Below, in pieces: positions 1-4,897 of a DNA stretch of 5,438 nt (the stretch's first letter is position 1; the number at the start of each line of letters is the position of its first letter). The translations under genes were made by a program, and so were the position numbers. The notes under the pieces were generated by a model. The model was not told where the DNA came from. It was given only the letters and a program-made list of their open reading frames with translations, and made no database searches. Source of the stretch: Candidatus Aminicenantota bacterium (GTDB lineage Bacteria; Acidobacteriota; Aminicenantia; Aminicenantales; Aminicenantaceae). The stretch is from assembly GCA_030615975.1 (NCBI GenBank), contig JAUWYH010000113.1, positions 1-5,438 on the forward strand, in the 5' to 3' direction.

Positions 1-180
1 CTCAACTACATAACCGATAGAGGACAGGTGCTGACGAGAAGCTAACTCAGGAACGACTCCGCCGAATGGGGCGTGAATTTCGTCCTGGGACAAGACCACA
101 TTGCTCAGGATTTCAAAGTCATCCTTTAAAACCGAAGCGGCTGTCTCATCACAGGAAGTTTCAATCCCTAAAATATACAT
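1..180 (-). CDS. tsaD: tRNA N6-adenosine threonylcarbamoyltransferase TsaD, N-terminal fragment (runs off left edge)
   Basis: Only the first 60 codons are present; the frame is open to the window edge. The start is the ATG read from 180 to 178. The translation begins MYILGIETSCDETAASV (residues 1-17) and continues with HAPFGGVVPELASRQH (36-51); both are hallmark N-terminal blocks of the TsaD/Gcp/Kae1 ASKHA-fold family. TsaD, with TsaB and TsaE, transfers the threonylcarbamoyl group from threonylcarbamoyl-AMP to A37 of ANN-decoding tRNAs (t6A) in the cytoplasm. The metal-binding HxxxH motif and most of the nucleotide-binding core should lie outside the window, so integrity cannot be judged. 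It is the last visible gene of the minus-strand unit, 31 nt after mtnA. No strong Shine-Dalgarno is seen before the ATG, only a weak ACAGG about 13 nt upstream. The start is supported by the canonical N-terminus. Confidence 0.95.
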   Translation of the reverse strand, partial: MYILGIETSCDETAASVLKDDFEILSNVVLSQDEIHAPFGGVVPELASRQHLSSIGYVVE

Positions 181-193
181 TGTTTTTAATGGC

Positions 194-208
194 CTGTTCG
201 GGGAACAG
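194..208 (-). other. Short inverted repeat between mtnA and tsaD
   Basis: CTGTTC (194-199) and GAACAG (203-208) form a perfect 6-bp inverted repeat around a 3-nt GGG loop, inside the 31-nt mtnA-tsaD gap. No T-run follows on the minus strand, so it is unlikely to be an efficient intrinsic terminator. It could modestly affect tsaD translation initiation or mark an RNA-processing site. It may also be chance. Confidence 0.25.
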
Positions 209-211
209 ATC

Positions 212-1237
212 CTACATTAATTTTGTCAAGCTTTTCTCGAATGGAGGTCGGGCAATTCCTTTCTCAGTGATTATGGCAGATATGTATTTCGCCGGTGTGA
301 CATCAAAAGCAGGGTTTAAGGCTTTCACGTGAGGAAGAGTGATGCATCGCCCTCCCACTTCTTTTACTTCCTGGGGATCTCTTTCTTCTATCAAAATCTG
401 GTTTCCTTGGCCAAGATTGAAGTCAATGGTCGCTAAAGGGGCAGCCACATAGAAGGGAAGTCCGTTCTCCTTGGCCAGTACAGCCACCGTGTATGTCCCA
501 ATCTTATTGGCTGTATCACCGTTTCGAACAATCCTGTCCGCCCCTGTTATCACCAGGGAAATCATTCCCTTCTGCATTAGATACCCCGCCATGTTATCAG
601 TTATCAATATCACCGGAATATTTTCTTTATCCAGCTCCCAGCAGGTGAGCCTCGCCCCCTGGAGGAAAGGCCTGGTCTCATCAGCATAGACTTGAATTCT
701 TTTGCCCTCCTCGACCGCAGCCCTAATGACTCCCAGGGCTGTTCCGTAACCAGCCGTAGCCAAAGCGCCGGCATTGCAGTGGGTGAGGATTGAATCGCCA
801 TCTTTTATCAGCTGTTTTCCCAAAAAGCCAATCTTTTTGTTTTTTTCTATGTCCTCTCTCTCGATAGCCAGGGCTTCTTGGATCAATCTCTCTTTAAGCC
901 GGAAAATATCAAGATTTCTGTTTTCCTCAAAAATCTTTTTCATCCTCTCCAGAGCCCAAAAGAGGTTTCGGGCAGTAGGTCTAGTTTTCTTCAAGCGTCT
1001 GTAAATCAGATAAAACTCTTTGTCCCGCTTCTCTTCTTCTCCTATCTTCATCATGCCCAACGCTACTCCAAAAGCAGCCGCAACTCCGACGGCCGGAGCT
1101 CCCCGTATAACCATTTTTTCGATGGCCTCAGCCACTTGACTGTAATCTTTGCACTCCACATAGACTTCCTCTTCGGGAAGCTTTCTCTGGTCTATCATGA
1201 TGACTTTATCTCTATCCCACTCGATCGTCGGTAACAT
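212..1237 (-). CDS. mtnA: S-methyl-5-thioribose-1-phosphate isomerase MtnA
   Basis: A 341-residue protein of the eIF-2B alpha/beta/delta-like family, at the usual MtnA length. It isomerises the aldose 5-methylthioribose-1-phosphate to the ketose 5-methylthioribulose-1-phosphate in the methionine salvage (or MTA/DHAP shunt) pathway, in the cytosol. Visible motifs are RGAPAVGVAAAFG (45-57), THCNAGALATAGYGTALG (152-169), YADETRPFLQGARLT (184-198), DNMAGYLM (214-221), GADRIVRNGDTANKIGT (232-248) and the C-terminal NPAFDVTP (308-315). Cys154 and Asp234 match the catalytic Cys/Asp pair known from Bacillus MtnA (Cys160/Asp240, same 80-residue spacing). The ATG is preceded by a good Shine-Dalgarno (GAGGTGAGGA) that contains the stop codon of the upstream lipoprotein gene, so translation is probably coupled. 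No other methionine-salvage gene is in view. A related archaeal-type activity (ribose-1,5-bisphosphate isomerase) is less likely given the complete MtnA motif set. Confidence 0.96.
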   Translation of the reverse strand: MLPTIEWDRDKVIMIDQRKLPEEEVYVECKDYSQVAEAIEKMVIRGAPAVGVAAAFGVALGMMKIGEEEKRDKEFYLIYRRLKKTRPTARNLFWALERMKKIFEENRNLDIFRLKERLIQEALAIEREDIEKNKKIGFLGKQLIKDGDSILTHCNAGALATAGYGTALGVIRAAVEEGKRIQVYADETRPFLQGARLTCWELDKENIPVILITDNMAGYLMQKGMISLVITGADRIVRNGDTANKIGTYTVAVLAKENGLPFYVAAPLATIDFNLGQGNQILIEERDPQEVKEVGGRCITLPHVKALNPAFDVTPAKYISAIITEKGIARPPFEKSLTKLM

Positions 1238-1250
1238 TCCTCACCTCTTT
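1238..1250 (-). promoter_or_regulatory. Shine-Dalgarno of mtnA embedding the upstream stop codon
   Basis: Read on the minus strand the sequence is AAAGAGGTGAGGA followed directly by ATG. The TGA at 1243-1241 is the stop of the lipoprotein gene and also part of the purine-rich ribosome-binding site. A ribosome terminating on the lipoprotein message is therefore placed on the mtnA initiation site 3 nt away. This fixes the mtnA start and supports termination-reinitiation coupling. Confidence 0.75.
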
Positions 1251-2092
1251 TTCCAGCCAGGAGTTTCCGGGTCTTGCCAATTCCATTTTTTTACCCATCT
1301 GAGGCAAGAAGAATGGAACTTTTCCCATTCTTCAGAGGACATATTTTCCTTCAATTTTTGATAGCAGAAAATAATCTGAAGGTCGTTATCCCGAAAAATC
1401 TTCTCTGTCGGCAGCCCGAGTTCCTTGGCCATAACCGCCTCCTCAAAGCTATTTTTATGCTCAGAAAGGTGACTGTAGATTTGAGAGAGAAGATAATGAT
1501 AAAAACCGTAGCTCAGATCGTTATTGGCAAGCTTTTGGGCTGATTTGAGAGCTTGGGCTAATGATTTCTCTCCTTCTTTTGCTTTTTTATGGAGAGCTCT
1601 TTCGAGCAACATATCCGTGTATCTTTGAGAAACAAGCTGAAGTATTCCTTTTAACTTTGATTTGTTGACCAGATAGGCATAGATTTTGAAGGCGGAATCC
1701 TCGAGTCCCAATTCCTGGAATGAAAGAGCCAGCCCCAAAAGAGAAACCTCTTCAGCCCACGCCTCCGCTTTTTCAAAACCATAAGAAAAAGCTTCAACAA
1801 AACTTTCCTCCGCCTCTTCCCATAATTCCAGCTCTAATTCCACCATCCCCTTTAGCATATAAGCCTGGGCAGAAGCATGCTTTTCCGCTTCAAGCTCTGC
1901 CTCTCTCAATGCCCTTTTGAAAGAAGAAACAGCTTTTTCTGTCTGGTAAGAGCGAGAAAATTTTTGGCCCTGTGCATAATAATATTTGGCTTCCTTGAGA
2001 TGAGAGACACAGGCGGATAGAAAAAGAAAAGAGAAAAGAAAAATAAGAAAGAAGCTCTTCTTTCTTATGCTCAACAAATATTTATCAGTCAT
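1241..2092 (-). CDS. TPR-like outer-envelope lipoprotein, function unknown
   Basis: A 283-residue protein that I do not recognise as a named family. Residues 9-27 form a lipoprotein signal peptide: basic RKK (10-12), then a very hydrophobic F/L-rich stretch, then lipobox L25-S26-A27-C28. Cleavage and lipidation before Cys28 are expected. The mature part is almost wholly helical with TPR-like spacing of small and aromatic residues. Likely repeats lie near 33-66 (YYYAQGQKFSR...AVSSFKRAL), 73-106 (AYMLKGMVELE...AEESFVEAF), 113-145 (LLGLALSFQELG...AFKIYAYLV) and 197-228 (FYHYLLSQIYSHLSE...SFEEAVMAKELG). The tail (about 255-283) is Trp/Lys-rich. Such proteins usually act as scaffolds in envelope assembly complexes; the specific role here is unknown. 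The ATG overlaps the TGA of the preceding gene (ATGA), with no independent Shine-Dalgarno, so translation is probably coupled to that gene. Confidence 0.85.
   Translation of the reverse strand: MTDKYLLSIRKKSFFLIFLFSFLFLSACVSHLKEAKYYYAQGQKFSRSYQTEKAVSSFKRALREAELEAEKHASAQAYMLKGMVELELELWEEAEESFVEAFSYGFEKAEAWAEEVSLLGLALSFQELGLEDSAFKIYAYLVNKSKLKGILQLVSQRYTDMLLERALHKKAKEGEKSLAQALKSAQKLANNDLSYGFYHYLLSQIYSHLSEHKNSFEEAVMAKELGLPTEKIFRDNDLQIIFCYQKLKENMSSEEWEKFHSSCLRWVKKWNWQDPETPGWKKR
2089..2092 (-). other. ATGA stop/start overlap
   Basis: The TGA of the 192-aa protein gene (2091-2089) and the ATG of the lipoprotein gene (2092-2090) share bases as ATGA, directly after an A-rich stretch. This is a classic translational-coupling junction. 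It implies that the two proteins are made from one message in related amounts, and it favours a shared role. Confidence 0.8.
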
Positions 2093-2667
2093 TTTTTTAT
2101 ATGCTTTTTTACAAGGTCTGCAAGGATTTTCCGAAGATTCGCCTGGGAGATGAGATCAAGGTGAAGAGAGAGGACTTCATCGGCCAATGTATTAAGCCCT
2201 TCAAGGAGCCGTTTTTCCCTTTTCATGCTTTCAATATCTTTTTTTGCCCTGCTTACCCTCTCTTCGAAATCTTTAACAATTTTTCTGTAGTCTCCTGACT
2301 CTAATTCCTGAGCGAAAAGAGCAGAAAGGAAAGGATCTTCAAGCCCCAGAATGGGGTAGAGCCGGCCGAAGGCCATTCTTAAAGACTTAATCTTTGCTTT
2401 TTTGATTTCATCTTGATAAGCCTTGTTCAGAGCTTGACTCCTTTTAAAAAAATCAAGGATGAACTCATCGGGCTTTGCCTCAACAAATCCGGGGTGAAGC
2501 CAGACCTTCCAGGAAAGAATCTTCTCTTTCCATTCTCTGTTTCTTCTTACTGCCCAAACAATGAAAGCCGAAAGAAGTGGAAAATAAAGATAGGTTTTTT
2601 GAGGAAAAAGTTCAGAGAGAAAACGCACTCCATTCTCGACAATTTTTTCAACCGCAGATTTATTCAT
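2089..2667 (-). CDS. Conserved-looking hypothetical protein with one possible membrane segment
   Basis: A 192-residue protein that I do not recognise. Residues about 26-40 (YLYFPLLSAFIVWAV) are hydrophobic and are followed by RRNREWK. This suggests a single short membrane anchor with the basic side, and so the C-terminal bulk, in the cytoplasm (positive-inside rule). Residues 85-100 are basic and helical, 105-122 carry a hydrophobic patch (PILGLEDPFLSALFAQ), and 124-160 is a highly charged Lys/Glu/Arg helix that could be a coiled coil. A second amphipathic helix at 160-190 ends in KKHIKK. The ATG lies 4 nt after the lepA stop, and the stop overlaps the start of the lipoprotein gene, so it is embedded in the operon. 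Only a weak purine stretch (GAGATAAGATAA, the lepA 3' end) precedes the start, which suggests coupling to lepA. The coding call rests on length, tight packing and overlap, not on homology. Confidence 0.75.
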   Translation of the reverse strand: MNKSAVEKIVENGVRFLSELFPQKTYLYFPLLSAFIVWAVRRNREWKEKILSWKVWLHPGFVEAKPDEFILDFFKRSQALNKAYQDEIKKAKIKSLRMAFGRLYPILGLEDPFLSALFAQELESGDYRKIVKDFEERVSRAKKDIESMKREKRLLEGLNTLADEVLSLHLDLISQANLRKILADLVKKHIKK

Positions 2668-2671
2668 ACTT

Positions 2672-4468
2672 TTATCTTATCTCAAGCAGAGCGAGAAAGG
2701 CTTCCTGAGGAATTTCGACTCTCCCTATTTTTCTCATTCTTTTTTTCCCGGCTTTCTGCTTTTCTAGAAGCTTCATCTTTCGGGTATAATCTCCTCCGTA
2801 GAGTTTGGCCAGAACATCCTTTCGGTAGGGCTTAATAGTCTCGCGGGCAACTACTCTCTTGCCGATGGTTGCTTGAAGAAAAACCTCGAACTGTTGACGA
2901 GGGATAAGTTTTCTCATTCTCTCCACGAGCCTCCTTCCTAAGTAATAGGCTTTATCCTGATGGACAATCAACGATAGAGCATCAACAATCTCCCTGTTGA
3001 TGAGGATATCAAGTTTGACAAGAAGAGCTCCCCTGTATCCGGCAAGCTCGTAATCCATGGAAGCGTAACCCTGGGAGACAGATTTCAGCTGATTATAGAA
3101 ATCAAAGACAACTTCATTAAGGGGGAGAATGTAGGTCAAAAAGATACGCTGGGTGCTGATGTATTCCATCTTTTTCTGCTCTCCACGTCGCTTTTCAAGC
3201 AGCTCGAGCACTGCTCCGAGATACCTATCAGGAGTTAAGATGAAGGCTTCGATAATCGGCTCTTCAATCTTTTTGATTTGATGGGGAGGAGGAAGCTGAG
3301 AAGGATTCTTTATCTCTTGGATATTTCCATCCCTCCCCGTGATACGATAGCTCACGCTCGGCGCAGTGGTTATGAGGTTCAAATCAAATTCTCTTTCCAA
3401 CCTCTCCTGGATAACTTCTCTGTGAAGCAGGCCCAAAAACCCGCATCGGAATCCCAGGCCGAGGGCTGGAGAATTTTCAGGCTCATACTGAAAAGAAGAA
3501 TCATTGAGCCTCAGCTTTTCAAGAGCTTTCCTTAAATCCTCGACACTACTCTCTCCTGCTGGAAACATGCCGCAGAAAACCATGGGCTTGGCTTCTTTAA
3601 ATCCGGGCAAAGCTTGGGTGGCTCTTCTGCTTTTTTCGGTGATGGTGTCACCTATTCGGGCATGACTCAACTCTTTGATGCCGGCTATTATGTATCCCAC
3701 CTCTCCGGCCATTAGACGGTTGGCTTTTTGAGGCTTGGGAGTCAAATAACCGATTTCTTCAACTCTGTATATGGCTCCACTAGCCATAAGCTCGATTTCT
3801 TCACCCTTCCTGATTATTCCCTCAAAAACTCTTGTCAGAATTACAACCCCGCGATAGGAATCAAACCAGGAATCAAAAATAAGGGCTTTAAGGGGGAAGT
3901 GAGGGTCGCCTTTAGGAGAAGGAATGCGCTCGACAATGCTGTTTATGACTTCATCAATCCCTATTCCTTTTTTGGCACTGGCAAGGATAGCCTCTTCTCG
4001 TTTGAAGCCCAGAATATTTTCAATTTGTTCAAGAGTGAGCTCCGGATTTGCTTGAGCAAGGTCGATCTTATTGATGACAGGGATTAGAATGAGGTCATTC
4101 TGGAGCGCCAAATAGGTATTGGCTAAAGTCTGAGCTTCCACACCTTGGGAAGCATCGATAACAAGAAGCGCGCCTTCGCAGGCTGCTAAACTCCTCGATA
4201 CTTCATATGAGAAATCCACATGTCCTGGGGTATCGATCAGATTAAGGATGTATGACTCTTGATCCTTTTTTTGGTAGCAGAGGCGGGCTGTCTGAGCTTT
4301 TATGGTGATTCCTTTTTCCCGTTCAAGCTCCATTGTATCCAGGACTTGCTCCTTCAGCTCGCGGGGAGGGAGAGCCCCAGTTTTCTCTAAGAGGCGATCA
4401 GCCAGAGTCGACTTGCCGTGATCAATATGGGCAATTATCGAAAAATTCCTTATCTTCATCGTTTTCAT
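2672..4468 (-). CDS. lepA: Elongation factor 4 (LepA), ribosome-associated GTPase
   Basis: A 598-residue, full-length LepA. The G domain shows G1 AHIDHGKS (13-20), G2 GITIK (53-57), G3 DTPGH (79-83), G4 NKID (133-136) and G5 SAK (164-166). After the EF-G-like domains comes the LepA-specific C-terminal region, with RQQFEVFLQA, YGGDYTRKMKLLEKQKAGKK and the terminal VEIPQEAFLALL. LepA binds the ribosome, has been shown to back-translocate it in vitro, and is linked to initiation and 30S assembly in vivo; it is partly membrane-associated in E. coli. I chose the first ATG (4468-4466): AAGGT (complement of 4478-4482) lies 9 nt upstream. The alternative Met4 (4459), which gives the common MKIRNFSIIAHIDHGK start, would be 18 nt from that site. 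It is the first gene of the minus-strand unit; the next gene starts 4 nt after its TAA. A strong hairpin with a T-run lies in its leader. Confidence 0.98.
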   Translation of the reverse strand: MKTMKIRNFSIIAHIDHGKSTLADRLLEKTGALPPRELKEQVLDTMELEREKGITIKAQTARLCYQKKDQESYILNLIDTPGHVDFSYEVSRSLAACEGALLVIDASQGVEAQTLANTYLALQNDLILIPVINKIDLAQANPELTLEQIENILGFKREEAILASAKKGIGIDEVINSIVERIPSPKGDPHFPLKALIFDSWFDSYRGVVILTRVFEGIIRKGEEIELMASGAIYRVEEIGYLTPKPQKANRLMAGEVGYIIAGIKELSHARIGDTITEKSRRATQALPGFKEAKPMVFCGMFPAGESSVEDLRKALEKLRLNDSSFQYEPENSPALGLGFRCGFLGLLHREVIQERLEREFDLNLITTAPSVSYRITGRDGNIQEIKNPSQLPPPHQIKKIEEPIIEAFILTPDRYLGAVLELLEKRRGEQKKMEYISTQRIFLTYILPLNEVVFDFYNQLKSVSQGYASMDYELAGYRGALLVKLDILINREIVDALSLIVHQDKAYYLGRRLVERMRKLIPRQQFEVFLQATIGKRVVARETIKPYRKDVLAKLYGGDYTRKMKLLEKQKAGKKRMRKIGRVEIPQEAFLALLEIR

Positions 4469-4493
4469 CGAGGTCAGACCTTCATAAGTTTCA
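4469..4493 (-). promoter_or_regulatory. lepA ribosome-binding region with small palindrome
   Basis: On the minus strand GAAGGT lies 9 nt upstream of the lepA ATG and serves as the probable Shine-Dalgarno. It falls inside the perfect palindrome AGGTCAGACCT (4471-4481; 5-bp arms, 1-nt centre). The 1-nt centre is too tight for an RNA hairpin, so the palindrome matters, if at all, as a protein site or by chance. Confidence 0.5.
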
Positions 4494-4494
4494 T
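4474..4494 (-). CDS. Possible six-codon upstream ORF (MKLMKV) before lepA
   Basis: Minus-strand reading from the ATG at 4494-4492 gives M-K-L-M-K-V then TGA at 4476-4474, ending 5 nt before the lepA ATG in another frame. A second in-frame ATG sits at 4485-4483. No good Shine-Dalgarno precedes it, only GGG near 4502-4504. It could act as a tiny leader that delivers ribosomes to lepA, but at this length a chance frame is quite possible. Confidence 0.2.
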   Translation of the reverse strand: MKLMKV

Positions 4495-4504
4495 AATTTT
4501 ACCC

Positions 4505-4557
4505 AAAAAAAAGAGGACAGGCAACTTTTCCGATAAAAAAGTTACCTGTCCCCTTTT
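4505..4557 (-). terminator. Long imperfect hairpin with T-run in the lepA leader (intrinsic-terminator-like or REP/MITE-like element)
   Basis: Arms 4509-4529 and 4537-4557 pair with only two mismatches (4514/4552 and 4522/4544), giving 19 pairs around a 7-nt loop (4530-4536). The core is GGACAGG-x-AACTTTT facing AAAAGTT-x-CCTGTCC. On the minus strand the descending arm runs into eight consecutive T (complement of A at 4505-4512), the classic form of a strong intrinsic terminator, 36 nt before the lepA ATG. On the plus strand only TTTT follows. The position is odd: the neighbouring genes diverge, so there is no upstream minus-strand gene to terminate. It may be an attenuator in the lepA leader, a block to antisense transcription from the tatA side, or a dispersed palindromic (REP/RAYT-type) element. 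The hairpin itself is certain; its role is not. Confidence 0.6.
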
Positions 4558-4578
4558 CTCCGAATTGCAAAAATAGAA

Positions 4579-4606
4579 AATTTAGTCAAATAACTTAAGT
4601 TTTCAA
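4579..4606 (-). promoter_or_regulatory. Weak candidate promoter for the lepA unit
   Basis: On the minus strand TTGAAA (4606-4601) and TAAATT (4584-4579) are separated by 16 nt. The -35-like box is good, but the -10-like box matches TATAAT at only about three positions. If it is used, the transcript would begin near 4572 and carry the hairpin as a leader of about 100 nt. No better minus-strand promoter was seen in the intergenic region. Confidence 0.25.
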
Positions 4607-4626
4607 AGTTTGACTCCGACTTGACT
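4584..4626. repeat. AGTCAAA / TTTGACT / TTGACT repeats in the divergent control region
   Basis: AGTCAAA (4584-4590) is repeated in inverted form as TTTGACT (4609-4615). TTGACT then recurs directly at 4621-4626, 11 nt after the copy at 4610-4615, which is about one helical turn. The last copy is the proposed tatA -35 box. A perfect 10-bp palindrome AACTTAAGTT (4592-4601) lies between the inverted copies. The set resembles operator half-sites, but it is in A+T-rich DNA and could be partly chance. Confidence 0.35.
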
Positions 4627-4649
4627 TTTGGGGAGGAGTAAAGTAATTT
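4621..4649 (+). promoter_or_regulatory. Candidate sigma70-type promoter of tatA
   Basis: TTGACT (4621-4626, five of six matches to TTGACA) is followed after 17 nt by TAATTT (4644-4649, four of six matches to TATAAT). A start site near 4656 would leave a leader of about 38 nt that carries the tatA Shine-Dalgarno. Spacing and position are ideal; sequence alone is the only support. Confidence 0.5.
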
Positions 4650-4680
4650 TGTTAATGAAATAAAACTGAGACAAGCCCTC

Positions 4681-4689
4681 TAAGGAGGT
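4681..4689 (+). promoter_or_regulatory. Consensus Shine-Dalgarno of tatA
   Basis: TAAGGAGGT is an essentially complete anti-16S match, ending 4 nt before the ATG. It fixes the tatA start and implies strong translation, in contrast to the weak sites before most genes of the minus-strand unit. Confidence 0.9.
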
Positions 4690-4693
4690 TTTT

Positions 4694-4897
4694 ATGTTTT
4701 TATTCGGCCCCATTGGTCCAACAGAGCTTCTTCTCGTCGTGCTGATTATAATCATCATTTTCGGTGCACGAAAACTCCCAGAATTAGGAAAATCCTTAGG
4801 AGAAGGAATAAAAAACTTTCGAAAATCCATTTCCTCAAAGGATAAAGAAAATGAATCTCCTCCTGAGAAACCAGAGGCTCCAGCCAAGAAAGAATGA
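4694..4897 (+). CDS. tatA: Twin-arginine translocase subunit TatA
   Basis: A 67-residue protein, a typical minimal TatA length. It starts with MFLFGPIGPTELLLV, then a transmembrane helix (about 11-23, very Ile/Leu/Val-rich), the hinge FG (23-24), and the amphipathic helix ARKLPELGKSLGEGIKNFRK (25-44). A charged, Pro/Glu/Lys-rich disordered tail completes it. This is the standard TatA/Hcf106 layout. The Phe-Gly hinge, where TatB usually has Leu-Gly-Pro, and the short tail favour TatA over TatB. TatA oligomers in the inner membrane help pass folded proteins with twin-arginine signals, in partnership with TatC. No tatC or tatB is in the window, so the partner must be encoded elsewhere or to the right. 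The stop overlaps the start of the next gene (ATGA). Confidence 0.95.
   Translation: MFLFGPIGPTELLLVVLIIIIIFGARKLPELGKSLGEGIKNFRKSISSKDKENESPPEKPEAPAKKE
4894..4897 (+). other. ATGA overlap between tatA and the methyltransferase gene
   Basis: The tatA stop TGA (4895-4897) and the ATG at 4894-4896 share two bases. With no strong Shine-Dalgarno of its own, the methyltransferase gene is probably translated by ribosomes coming from tatA. Confidence 0.8.

Noticed and set aside
19..28. AGAGGACAGG, identical to part of the left arm of the 4505-4557 hairpin
   Set aside because: It lies within conserved tsaD codons and has no matching second arm nearby, so it is a chance 10-base match rather than another copy of the element.
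194..208. Hairpin in the mtnA-tsaD gap as an intrinsic terminator
   Set aside because: The stem is only 6 bp and no T-run follows on the minus strand, so it is kept only as a low-confidence inverted repeat.
878..1234. 118-codon plus-strand open frame opposite mtnA
   Set aside because: It lies entirely antisense to well-conserved MtnA codons, shows no recognisable domain and has no ribosome site. It is a shadow frame.
2413..2835. 140-codon plus-strand open frame across the lepA / 192-aa gene junction
   Set aside because: It is antisense to the conserved LepA C-terminus and the next gene, low in complexity (Phe/Ser/Leu-rich) and typical of the complement of Lys/Glu-rich codons.
3728..4087. 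119-codon plus-strand open frame inside lepA
   Set aside because: It is opposite the conserved LepA GTPase region. No start signal or domain is visible.
4610..4638. Alternative tatA promoter using TTGACT at 4610-4615
   Set aside because: At 17-nt spacing the -10 position reads GAGGAG, which is unusable. The copy at 4621 fits far better.
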